64,000 nucleotides of DNA from Ignavibacteria bacterium (GTDB lineage: Bacteria > Bacteroidota > Ignavibacteria > Tepidaquicellales > Tepidaquicellaceae). Positions within the stretch are counted from its first letter, which is position 1. Each line of letters starts with the position of its first letter. Shown one piece after another: positions 19,077 through 26,743 of the stretch. The stretch lies in assembly GCA_016710985.1 (NCBI GenBank), contig JADJTX010000029.1:32037-96036 (forward strand), read 5' to 3'. The notes beneath the pieces are model-generated. The model was not told the DNA's origin and did not search any database. It saw nothing but the letters and a program-made list of their open reading frames with translations. The position numbers and the translations under genes are program-made.

Positions 19077-19726
19077 TTATTTTAAAGGTAGTATGATTCC
19101 TGTCTGAAAACTGAATCCCTTGGTTTTAAAATCTGCAATGTATATATCCTTTGAAGTGACGCTATTCTCATTATTAATATTGATCAATCCCTGAACATAC
19201 CTTAGCTCAAAAAAAGATTTGGCTTACCTATTGACATCTGATAGCCTACATTAAAATTTGCCGTGACATCTGTACTTTTAAACTTATTTTTAATATCAAT
19301 TGTAGAGTCAACATATTCATTGCTTATCTCTGCTGAAGACAGAAATCCAATTGCAAATCCCGCCCCTGCGTAAAAATGAGTACCTGCTATGATTTTCAGG
19401 TTGAGAGGTATGTTAAAATAACTCTGGCTTATTTTGAAAGTTACAGTGGTGTCATTAATTATACTGTTTTCATTCCCGAATTTTATGTTTGATCCCTGTG
19501 TCTGAAATCCCGGCTGAAGTGAAAGATAAACATCTTTGACAAGTCTGATCTCGCCGATCAAAGATCCTCCGAATCCGGCAATTGAAGTATAGTTCGCATT
19601 ATCAGGAGCTACTCCCCCGAATTTGGAACTGCTGATTTCTCCTGATATTCCGACGTTGAATTGGGAAAATGAATTGCTTGTAAATGATAACAGGATTAAT
19701 AGGATGGTAGTAAAATATCTTAACAT
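19077..19726 (-). pseudogene. PorT-like outer-membrane beta-barrel protein, frameshifted in a T7 tract
   Basis: Signal peptide (LLILLSFTSNSFSQFNVGIS) followed by strands typical of the outer-membrane beta-barrel (PorT/OMP_b-brl_2) family: GEIRLVKDVYLSLQPGF, SQSYFNIPLNLKIIAGTHFY and AGAGFAIGFL. The frame stops at 19202 after GKPNLFLS. If the seven-base tract at 19209-19215 is made eight, translation continues FFELRYVQGLINI ... DFKTKGFSFQTGIILPLK and stops at 19077, giving 216 residues with a proper terminal strand. Either the assembly lost a base or the gene is disrupted. Relatives include PorT-like proteins linked to type IX secretion, but this is not evidence of that role. Confidence 0.75.
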
Positions 19727-19868
19727 TAAATAATTTGATTCTGAATTAGTTGCAAAATACGATTATTAAAAATTAAATACTATTATAAATAATGTAAAAC
19801 TTTTTGAAATAATGAATTTATAAACTATCGAAAATTTTAAAAAGTAATAAACACAATATATCAGCATA

Positions 19869-20783
19869 TCAAAACCAGATATACTGATATGTAACATTTA
19901 ATGAAGTGAAATCACCCCCGGCACGTGTAGCAACACCACTTGAAAAATTTGCCTTTATGGAATTATTATTGTTGATAGGGACTGAAAGAGTTAAACCCAA
20001 GTTAAAATTTTTCTGGAGATTATTTTGAACAATTCCGTTTACTTTTGTCTCACCTCCGGTTACATAAGTTGAATTCACAGCAAACCATATCTTTGACGGA
20101 AAAAAATAACTTACATTAAACTGCAAAGCGAATAAAGGATCCTGCGTTACTGAATTAGTTTTTAAGTACTCTGAATTTTTAGTAAACATCCAGATTCCCG
20201 TAAATAATTCGAAAAAAAACGGTCCTTTGTTATATGACATTCCTACTTCAGGTTTGAATCCCCAGCGGTTAGACCCAAGGTTAATTAATTTATCATCATA
20301 GTAAAGGCCTGTAGGAACAGAAATTACAATGCTTGTTCCTAATACAAACTCTTCTTTAAATTTCATAAAGTCTTTTGGCAGAAGTGCCGGGGTCCCTAAA
20401 ATATTCATTATTAATTTGATCCTTGAATCCCCGAAGCCGGTTCTTGTCCCCGCAGTATCATTACCTTTATATTGAGCTGTTCCGCTCAAAAAGACAAACG
20501 GAACTGCTGCATGAAGTTTGCAGAGTTTCCCGAAAAGTCCAAATGACCTTAAATATCCGATACCAACAGTACTTGATGTAAGTTCTAAATCTTTGATTGG
20601 CGTAGAACCTTGCGTTATTATATTACCATTAGTATATGCATATGTTAATGCCAGAGCATTCATTCTGATAGGAATGCTTGAATAATTTCTTGGTTCCATT
20701 TCCTGAGATGAAGATTTATCCGGAAATAAAAACATTATCACCGCGAGCAATATAACAATAGAAAATGCAAGTTTTTTAATCAC
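19869..20783 (-). CDS. Outer-membrane barrel of the phenol-MetA-degradation family
   Basis: A 304-residue exported protein (signal FSIVILLAVIMFLFPDKSSSQ). It follows the pattern of the 'MetA-pathway of phenol degradation' transporter family: EPRNYSSIPIRMNALALTY at the mature N-terminus, YLRSFGLFGKLCKLHAAVPF, RTGFGDSRIKLIMNILGTPAL, PTGLYYDDKLINLGSNRWGF, KPEVGMSYNKGPFFFELFTG and GIWMFTKN. Family members are thought to be hydrophobic-solute channels. No aromatic-degradation cluster adjoins it, although homogentisate dioxygenase lies 17 kb away. Ends in YQYIWF, a barrel-type C-terminus. Confidence 0.8.
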   Translation of the reverse strand: MIKKLAFSIVILLAVIMFLFPDKSSSQEMEPRNYSSIPIRMNALALTYAYTNGNIITQGSTPIKDLELTSSTVGIGYLRSFGLFGKLCKLHAAVPFVFLSGTAQYKGNDTAGTRTGFGDSRIKLIMNILGTPALLPKDFMKFKEEFVLGTSIVISVPTGLYYDDKLINLGSNRWGFKPEVGMSYNKGPFFFELFTGIWMFTKNSEYLKTNSVTQDPLFALQFNVSYFFPSKIWFAVNSTYVTGGETKVNGIVQNNLQKNFNLGLTLSVPINNNNSIKANFSSGVATRAGGDFTSLNVTYQYIWF

Positions 20784-20899
20784 AATAGCATCTATAAATT
20801 TTTTATTATGTTAATGTATTTATGGTAGATAATAGTCAATGGATAATAGCCAAAAGTGAACTAAACCTAAAATCCAATATCTAAAATTTAAAATCAGAT

Positions 20900-22297
20900 C
20901 TACTCGGATTCGCCTGCTACTCTAATTCTTCCGCTCTTTGCCGCATCAGCCAGAGCTCTATGATCTTTTTCAGTCTGATCCGCATATGCAAATGCAAACT
21001 TTACCATTGCTTCATCCAAAGCATTACTGTTGCCGGCATAACCTGAAATCATTGCAGCATCTCCTGATTTTGCGTGAGCCAGAGCCAGAGCCCAGGCGCA
21101 TAATCCGCAGTATTCAGGTAAATTTTTGATCTTCACTTTTCCCGGCTCAAGCTCAAGGCCACCTTTCATATCACGCAGCTGACGTATATAATAATTTACA
21201 TCTCCATAGTTACCCCAACCAAGAAAAATATCGGGAGCACCTTGCAGCAGCCTCTGACCCTGCACTACACGCTCTCCATGATTTGCATAATCTGATTTTG
21301 AAACATATGGCTCAAGCACTGATTGCTGAGCTTGCTTAACCTGAAGAAATAACGGATCTTCTTTATGATTTCCTTTTAAAAACATAATCCAGCATAGTGT
21401 TCCGACACTTCCGACACCAACTACTTTTCTTACAACATCAACTATGCGGTAATGCTTAAGCAGATTTTTCCTGTCATCACCAATTGACATAAAATAGGAA
21501 TCGAGTACAAATCCCAGTGCTTCAATAATCGGTAATCCGTTTTCTGTATGTGTTTCCCTCACAATGAACGGAGCATCTTCCTTTAGACGGTACTTTTCAT
21601 CCACAATGTCGGTGAGTTTACCCAGTACCTGCATGTGTGTACGCTCGCGGGCTTTTCCCATGATTTTTTCCGCTCCTCTTCTTACTGAAGGTGAAACCGC
21701 TTCCATGATCATATCAGAGCTGATGGTGGAATACCATAATTCCATTCCTCCCATTGCTGCATATTGCGTCATTCTGTTGCGGTATGATTTTACTGACGCT
21801 AATACAGCCTCCCGGCATAATTTCCTATCTGCACCCAGATATCTTCCGGCACAAACTATGCTTGCAGCCATCCTCTTTAAATCCCATTCCCAGGGTCCCG
21901 GCAGTGTCTCATCAAAATCATTGATTCCGAAAATAAGATTTCGCTCTGCCGAAGCAAATACACCAATGTTTGCTATATGCATATCACCGCAAGCTTGTAC
22001 ATTAATTCCTGTAGTTCTTCCGTTAGCTGCCAGATCCGAAGCCATGATTGCAGCTGCACCACGGAGAAAGGAGAAAGGTGATACGAGCATGCGTGCATAC
22101 CTCACAGGCACCAGATCCTGAAGACGGCTTTTTCCCTGCTCTTCTAAAATGGAAACAGGATCTGTTCTGTCAGAAGATGCTTTATATTCCCCCATCATTT
22201 CACGGGGAAATTTTTTACGAAGCGATTTGCCTTCTGCAATTCGCTCTTTCACAGTGTGCTTCTTGGAATGAAAATGCTCTAACAGACCGGTATTCAT
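20900..22297 (-). CDS. DUF2252 family protein
   Basis: A 465-residue cytoplasmic protein, no signal peptide. DUF2252 hallmarks: RYARMLVSPFSFLRGAAAIM, GDMHIANIGVFASAERNLIF, GINDFDETLPGPWEWDLKRM and ASIVCAGRYLG. The GDxHxxN and DFD segments resemble the catalytic and metal-binding motifs of the aminoglycoside-phosphotransferase/kinase fold, so a small-molecule kinase activity is conceivable but unproven. Its wording is more GC-rich than the neighbours (many GCA/GCC and CGG codons), and it has no operon partner, so it may have been acquired by transfer. Confidence 0.85.
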   Translation of the reverse strand: MNTGLLEHFHSKKHTVKERIAEGKSLRKKFPREMMGEYKASSDRTDPVSILEEQGKSRLQDLVPVRYARMLVSPFSFLRGAAAIMASDLAANGRTTGINVQACGDMHIANIGVFASAERNLIFGINDFDETLPGPWEWDLKRMAASIVCAGRYLGADRKLCREAVLASVKSYRNRMTQYAAMGGMELWYSTISSDMIMEAVSPSVRRGAEKIMGKARERTHMQVLGKLTDIVDEKYRLKEDAPFIVRETHTENGLPIIEALGFVLDSYFMSIGDDRKNLLKHYRIVDVVRKVVGVGSVGTLCWIMFLKGNHKEDPLFLQVKQAQQSVLEPYVSKSDYANHGERVVQGQRLLQGAPDIFLGWGNYGDVNYYIRQLRDMKGGLELEPGKVKIKNLPEYCGLCAWALALAHAKSGDAAMISGYAGNSNALDEAMVKFAFAYADQTEKDHRALADAAKSGRIRVAGESE

Positions 22298-22383
22298 TAT
22301 TACTTATGTTTTATATATGATTTAAAATTTGACTTCTGAATTAAAACCTTATCAAAATATTATATTTAAAAAAGAACTGTTAT

Positions 22384-22424
22384 AATCAATATCATAATCT
22401 GTTATGATTAATATCATATTCTGA
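22384..22424. repeat. Direct repeat in front of the DUF2252 gene
   Basis: Two similar units (AATCAATATCATAATCTG and GATTAATATCATATTCTG) are spaced 21 bp apart, about 90 bp upstream of the DUF2252 start. They may be operator half-sites or a chance AT-rich duplication. Nothing else is seen in 22298-22560. Confidence 0.4.
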
Positions 22425-22576
22425 ATTTAAAGTATTAAAAAAATACACTCAGCCTATATTCCTGAATGTCTTATACTCTATTTACTTAAAAAAGTATTTT
22501 TGATGGGTGAGATGATGCAATATATGCTAAATTAAAATTATATGAAGTATAAAATATTACAGGTAGAAACATCAGC

Positions 22577-22619
22577 GGAGGACTCTGCGAGCGGGAGCGC
22601 TTCCACGGCAGAGTCCTCC
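22577..22619. repeat. GC-rich nested palindrome
   Basis: A perfect 12-bp inverted repeat, GGAGGACTCTGC / GCAGAGTCCTCC, encloses a second small hairpin AGCG-GGAG-CGCT. This is a strong GC-rich structure in AT-rich surroundings. No T-run follows directly, so an extragenic palindrome or structured RNA is as likely as a terminator. Confidence 0.8.
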
Positions 22620-22685
22620 CTTTGAAAGCTTTTCTGCCATTGAAATACAGGCGGGGAGTGACTCTGCCGGAACGACGGAATCTTT

Positions 22686-22743
22686 TGTACGTCAAACGTG
22701 AAACGTCAAACGTCAGACGTGAAACGTCAAATGTCAAACGTGA
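22686..22743. repeat. Heptamer array (AAACGTC/AAACGTG)
   Basis: About eight 7-bp units (AAACGTG, AAACGTC, AGACGTG, AAATGTC). The same unit recurs at 34231-34286 in the metH leader. Confidence 0.85.
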
Positions 22744-22791
22744 AATTGCATTAGTCACCATTTATTTGTGAAATATTTTTCACTCCAGACC

Positions 22792-23274
22792 CATTTTTTC
22801 AATTCATTGAATTTTGTTTCCATGTCAATCCATTTTGTTTCGATGTCAGAGGATTTTGATCCGATGTCAATTTATTTTTCTTCAATTTCAGCTCATTTTT
22901 TCAATGCTCCGGATCTTCCGGAATTGATTATAGCGGACTTTTCTCATTCATCTGATTGACTTTGTGCCGCTGTAAAAGTCCTTGAAATGCCTGTAAAACA
23001 GTTTTCATAATTTTTAAGCAAATTTGCTTTAATTTCAGCACTTTTAGTTTCAAAGTCGTATTGTTATGATTCGATGTAATTGAATTTTGTTTCAGTGTCA
23101 GTGTTCTTTGTTTCGCTGTCAGGTCTCTTTGTTTCGATGTCAGGTCTCTTTGATTCAATGTCAGATCTTTTTGATTGAGTGTCAGGTTTCTTTGATTCAA
23201 TGCAAAACCCCTTTGTTCTGATCTCGAAACTCTTTAATCTCATGTCAGCTAATATTGATTTGATGTTAATCAAG
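22792..23274. repeat. Array of about 22 degenerate 21-bp units
   Basis: From 22813 the sequence can be cut every 21 bp into units of the form TTTGTTTCGATGTCAGGTCTC. Clear copies run 22813-22896 and 23086-23232; weaker ones fill the middle. The first unit of the clear 3' block is exactly in phase with the 5' block (23023 minus 22813 is ten units), with only one 22/20-bp compensation between. Because 21 is a multiple of three, several frames stay open and encode heptad-like peptides (NQRDLTL or ESKRPDI on the minus strand, HFVSMSI on plus). No frame is clearly a gene. The following stretch to 23686 is AT-rich with no gene. Confidence 0.85.
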
Positions 23275-23686
23275 CTTGCTCAGCTTTAATTGATTTTGTC
23301 ATATCACCGGAATTCTTTTTCCAGGTGTCATATTTCATTTTTTATTTTTGCACCTGCAATTTCTTTCTGTTGAGAAGCTATTGCCCTGATGTAAGCAAAA
23401 TTGTTTGCATATCAACAAAACTTTACATAAAAGTCAAATATTTTTTTTTCAATTTGTGAAAAGTTTGTGTTAAGTGAAAACGAAATGATCTATTCGTGAA
23501 GAGAGAGATATTGGGAATTATTTTTTTTGTTAACAAGGGTGAGTAATTTTGACAGGATGAGAAGTGTTGGTTGCCGAATTATTCTGGCAGGCAAAGTTCG
23601 CAAAGATTTTTTTTTACAAATCAATTTTATCTAAACCCTTTGTGCTCTTCGTGTCTTAGTGGTAAAAAAAATCAAAAAGTGTATGC

Positions 23687-23716
23687 AAAAGAGGCTGATC
23701 AGGATCAGCCTCTTTT
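23687..23716 (-). terminator. Perfect hairpin terminator of the TonB receptor gene
   Basis: AAAAGAGGCTGATC / GATCAGCCTCTTTT, a 14-bp perfect stem with a 2-base loop and a U-tract on either strand, lies 26 bp past the stop of the minus-strand receptor. Confidence 0.9.
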
Positions 23717-23741
23717 ACATCCATTATTTGGTTCAATGAAC

Positions 23742-26201
23742 TTAAAAATCCGAATCATCACCACCCTCAGGCTCGGATGGTCTTTTTTTCTTCCTGTCTT
23801 TGGTCTTTTTTTCATCATTTCCGAATTTGTACGACAACGATAACGTGATTACTCTTGACTCCCTTTGTCTGTCAAATTGCTGAGTGTAGGTTTCGGTAGT
23901 TGTAGTGCCTGACATTTTCATGGCGTTGAAAATATCCGACGCTCTTAAATTTATGCTGAGCTTTTTGTCAAAGAGATCTTTTCTTAAGGCTAAATCAAAA
24001 GTATGCACAGGTTCTACGCTGCCCTGTGAAGTGAGCATTTTGCCGGAATAAAAATATGTGAGCTGGACTGCAGCATCCCATGGCAAATTGTAGCTGCCGA
24101 ATAATCTTCCGGAAAATGTATAATTTGAATTTGTACCGAGCGAGTCTGTAGTGAGCGCCTGATTAAAATAACTTACGTTTCCGTTAAGACTGAAGCTCTT
24201 GCTGAATGCGCCGTTTAACATAAGTTCCACGCCGTAAGACGTTTCCTTATCTGCATTTATGCTTGTGTTTAAAGTAATGTTGCTGTCAATCAGTTCGCTG
24301 TACGTTGTGATCTTATCAGTGGTGAGTTTATAAAAGACTGAAGGTATCAATGAAAATGAAGTAAAGAACTTGGCAAAATTTAATTCAAACGAATTTATGT
24401 ATTCCGAGCCAAGATCAGGATTTCCCTGCCGGTATAAAACCGGACTGACTACTATTACAACGGGTGATAAATTCCGATAACCCGGTCGTCTAACTCTTCT
24501 TGTATAGCTCAGAGACATTTCTTCAGTGAGCCCAAGCTTCTGTGAAAATGTCGCACTCGGAAATAAATTAATGTTATTTCTTGATGTTACCGTATTAAGA
24601 GCATACTGATCGATATTATACATCCAGTACTCGCCTCTTAAACCGAGACTGTAGGTAAAGTCACCGCCTTCATCTCCGAACATCGCATACACTGCTCCGA
24701 TGTTTTCTTCATAAATAAATTCGTCAGTCAGCGAACTGTCGATTTCAAAGACACCTGTGGAATTATTCTGATTGTAATAAAAATTATTAGCGTTGGTGTT
24801 CCTGTAGTTATACTTCAAACCGGTTTCGATTTTCATATCCTTGCCTATCGGCATTGAGTAGTCTGTCTGAGCATCAAGTTCCTGAGTAAGATCTTTTCCG
24901 TTTACTAAAGAATTTAATGCCTGTAAATTTTCAGGATAAATATATTCAGTGGTTTTATTTTCGTTGTAATATTCTTTATCATAAGAAAAGCTTGCTTCGC
25001 CTGTCAGTGATTGTTTCTTACTCTTAAACAGTTTATTGTAATTTAAACCTATCGAGTATTCCTCACTGTTTTCAGTATTATTGTTTGTTGTGATTGAATT
25101 TTGATTCAGGATGTTGTTCTGATCATAAACAAATAAATCATCAGTATCATAGCGGTCACGGTCACCTGTATTATATCTTCCGTTAAAATTCAGTATATCA
25201 GAGCCGGATAACATATACTCCAGTTCAGCCCGTGCATTGTTCCTGCTCATCCTCATTGACCCGTCAGAAGTCTGGTTAGTAAAAGCGTCAGAAGGAATCA
25301 GAAAGTTATTTCTTTGAAGAGAACCTGTAAAATCCATATTGCGAAGACGGTAATCATAGCTTCCGGATAACTTATACAGCTTGGTTTTATAATTTAAATT
25401 TAAACCGCTTCCATATTTGTCACCCGTTCCGGCATTCATGTTAAGTTCGCCGTTAAATCCGGTGTCATCATATTTTTTCATGACGAGATTTATTACACCT
25501 GTCGAACTTTCCGCATCATACTTAGCCGAAGGATTTGTGATTACTTCTACCTGCGAAAGCTGGTCAGCCGGCAGTTGCTCAAGAATTCTCGAAACACTTC
25601 CTGTTACTGGTCTTCCGTTTATGTAAAATTTTATCTGCTGGCCGCCGCGCAGGCTTACATTATTATCTATGTCAACAGTTACTGAAGGAAGATTTTTTAA
25701 TACATCCAATGCTGTTCCTCCGGTGACATTCATATTCTGACCAACGTTGAAAACTTTCTTCTCTCCCTTTAATTCAAGAAAAGGTTTATCAGCTTCGACA
25801 ACTATCTCTTCAGTCTCCGTCCCTGTCTTTAAAAATACCGTATCAAGATTTATTATTTTTTCTTCAGGCTGTATCAGATTTACTGCTCTTCTTACTTTAT
25901 TATAACCAACGAGATTAATTAATAAACCATACCTGCCCTGCTCAATATTTTCTAATGTGAAATATCCTTTGTTGTCTGTCTCTGCACCTTTATATAAAGA
26001 AGAATCTCTTACTTTAATTAATTGAACAGCAACAGCTTCCAGCGGAGTTGAGTTTTGTCTGTCAAAAATGTAACCGGTTATTTTACCGTCATCAAAAGCG
26101 GGTTTGAAGTTTCCTTTGACTCTGTTTTCCGGATTTGTCTGTGAGAATAAATTCAGATATGTAAAAGTCAGTAGTATAAGAAATGAAAATTTTTTCAGCA
26201 T
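23742..26201 (-). CDS. TonB-dependent receptor with carboxypeptidase-like N-terminal domain
   Basis: An 819-residue outer-membrane receptor. Signal peptide (FLILLTFTYLNLFSQ); carboxypeptidase-regulatory-like domain at about 40-135 (GKITGYIFDRQNSTPLEAVA, TDNKGYFTLENIEQGRY); plug domain at about 140-235 (GTALDVLKNLPSVTVDIDN, VSLRGGQQIKFYINGRPV, VEVITNPSAKYDAESSTGVI); then a long barrel of the OMP_b-brl_3 type with LSYTRRVRRPGYRNLSPV. The C-terminus extends past the last strand (VITLSLSYKFG) as a charged tail (KKTKDRKKKRPSEPEGG). Ligand not predictable. It has its own terminator, so it is monocistronic. Confidence 0.9.
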   Translation of the reverse strand: MLKKFSFLILLTFTYLNLFSQTNPENRVKGNFKPAFDDGKITGYIFDRQNSTPLEAVAVQLIKVRDSSLYKGAETDNKGYFTLENIEQGRYGLLINLVGYNKVRRAVNLIQPEEKIINLDTVFLKTGTETEEIVVEADKPFLELKGEKKVFNVGQNMNVTGGTALDVLKNLPSVTVDIDNNVSLRGGQQIKFYINGRPVTGSVSRILEQLPADQLSQVEVITNPSAKYDAESSTGVINLVMKKYDDTGFNGELNMNAGTGDKYGSGLNLNYKTKLYKLSGSYDYRLRNMDFTGSLQRNNFLIPSDAFTNQTSDGSMRMSRNNARAELEYMLSGSDILNFNGRYNTGDRDRYDTDDLFVYDQNNILNQNSITTNNNTENSEEYSIGLNYNKLFKSKKQSLTGEASFSYDKEYYNENKTTEYIYPENLQALNSLVNGKDLTQELDAQTDYSMPIGKDMKIETGLKYNYRNTNANNFYYNQNNSTGVFEIDSSLTDEFIYEENIGAVYAMFGDEGGDFTYSLGLRGEYWMYNIDQYALNTVTSRNNINLFPSATFSQKLGLTEEMSLSYTRRVRRPGYRNLSPVVIVVSPVLYRQGNPDLGSEYINSFELNFAKFFTSFSLIPSVFYKLTTDKITTYSELIDSNITLNTSINADKETSYGVELMLNGAFSKSFSLNGNVSYFNQALTTDSLGTNSNYTFSGRLFGSYNLPWDAAVQLTYFYSGKMLTSQGSVEPVHTFDLALRKDLFDKKLSINLRASDIFNAMKMSGTTTTETYTQQFDRQRESRVITLSLSYKFGNDEKKTKDRKKKRPSEPEGGDDSDF

Positions 26202-26290
26202 GCGTTAATACATTTAATTGCCCAAGTCTGACATTACAAAACAAAAATTAGTTTAAAAATTCATTAAATTTAATTATTACCATACGAACC

Positions 26291-26356
26291 CTTTCACCCT
26301 TTTAACTTTCAACTTTCACCCTTTCAACTTTTAACTTTCAACTTTTAACTTTTAGG
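26291..26356. repeat. Degenerate array (AACTTTCACCC/AACTTTTAACTTTC)
   Basis: Repeats of CTTTCAA, CTTTTAA and CTTTCACC units, mostly 7-bp spacing, in the gap between the divergent receptor and the small peptide gene. Confidence 0.7.
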
Positions 26357-26414
26357 TATCGACCCCTATGCAAATATAGTAAATGCCCCGATTAATAAAA
26401 TCATATGAAATAAC

Positions 26415-26422
26415 TAATTTTG
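26415..26422 (+). promoter_or_regulatory. -7 element TAATTTTG for the 70-residue peptide
   Basis: Matches the TAnnTTTG consensus 62 bp before the ATG at 26485, leaving a leader of about 55 bases. Activity inferred from consensus only. Confidence 0.45.
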
Positions 26423-26484
26423 TATAGCAGTAACAAATAATAAATACGAATTAACAAATTTTAAAAACTCAAAACAAAAAAATC

Positions 26485-26697
26485 ATGAGAAAGCTAAAAG
26501 TAACAATCGCGGTAGCTCTTTTAATACTGACTGCAGTCTTAGTATCTCCCGGCTGGGTTAAAGATCTCTCTACTGAGAAATCTGAAAAACCTGCGGAAGT
26601 TCAGAATCTGACAGTAAAAGGAATGAGCATTGATAATTCAATGGCAGGAATGTATTCATTCAAATTAGCTACATCGAAATATGAACAGTTCTATTAA
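26485..26697 (+). CDS. Small exported peptide, 70 residues, unknown family
   Basis: MRKLKVTIAVALLILTAVLV is a clear Sec signal or membrane anchor, followed by a short polar region (STEKSEKPAEVQNLTVKG) and the tail SFKLATSKYEQFY. The gene has its own TAnnTTTG element, an ATG preceded by an A-rich leader and a perfect terminator overlapping its stop codon, which argues that it is really expressed as a single small gene. I do not recognise a family. It could be a small secreted or lipid-facing peptide; no Cys, so no disulfide or lipobox. Confidence 0.65.
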   Translation: MRKLKVTIAVALLILTAVLVSPGWVKDLSTEKSEKPAEVQNLTVKGMSIDNSMAGMYSFKLATSKYEQFY

Positions 26698-26739
26698 AAA
26701 ACATGACACACCTTTTCTTATGAGTGTGTCATGTTTTTT
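26696..26739. terminator. Bidirectional rho-independent terminator
   Basis: AAAAAACATGACACAC / GTGTGTCATGTTTTTT, a 16-bp perfect stem with a 12-base loop between the convergent peptide gene and second receptor gene; it has a U-tract in both directions. Confidence 0.95.
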
Positions 26740-26743
26740 ATGA

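Noticed and set aside
22486..22761. 91-codon minus-strand ORF with the repeat RLTFDVS
   Set aside because: It is translation of the AAACGTC heptamer array; no start signal or family.
22768..23273. Three overlapping ORFs in the 21-bp array as real genes
   Set aside because: Openness in several frames is expected of a 21-bp repeat; no start signal or codon preference singles one out. Kept as repeat and finding.
22792..23274. CRISPR array
   Set aside because: Units are contiguous and degenerate with no unique spacers, and no cas gene is present.
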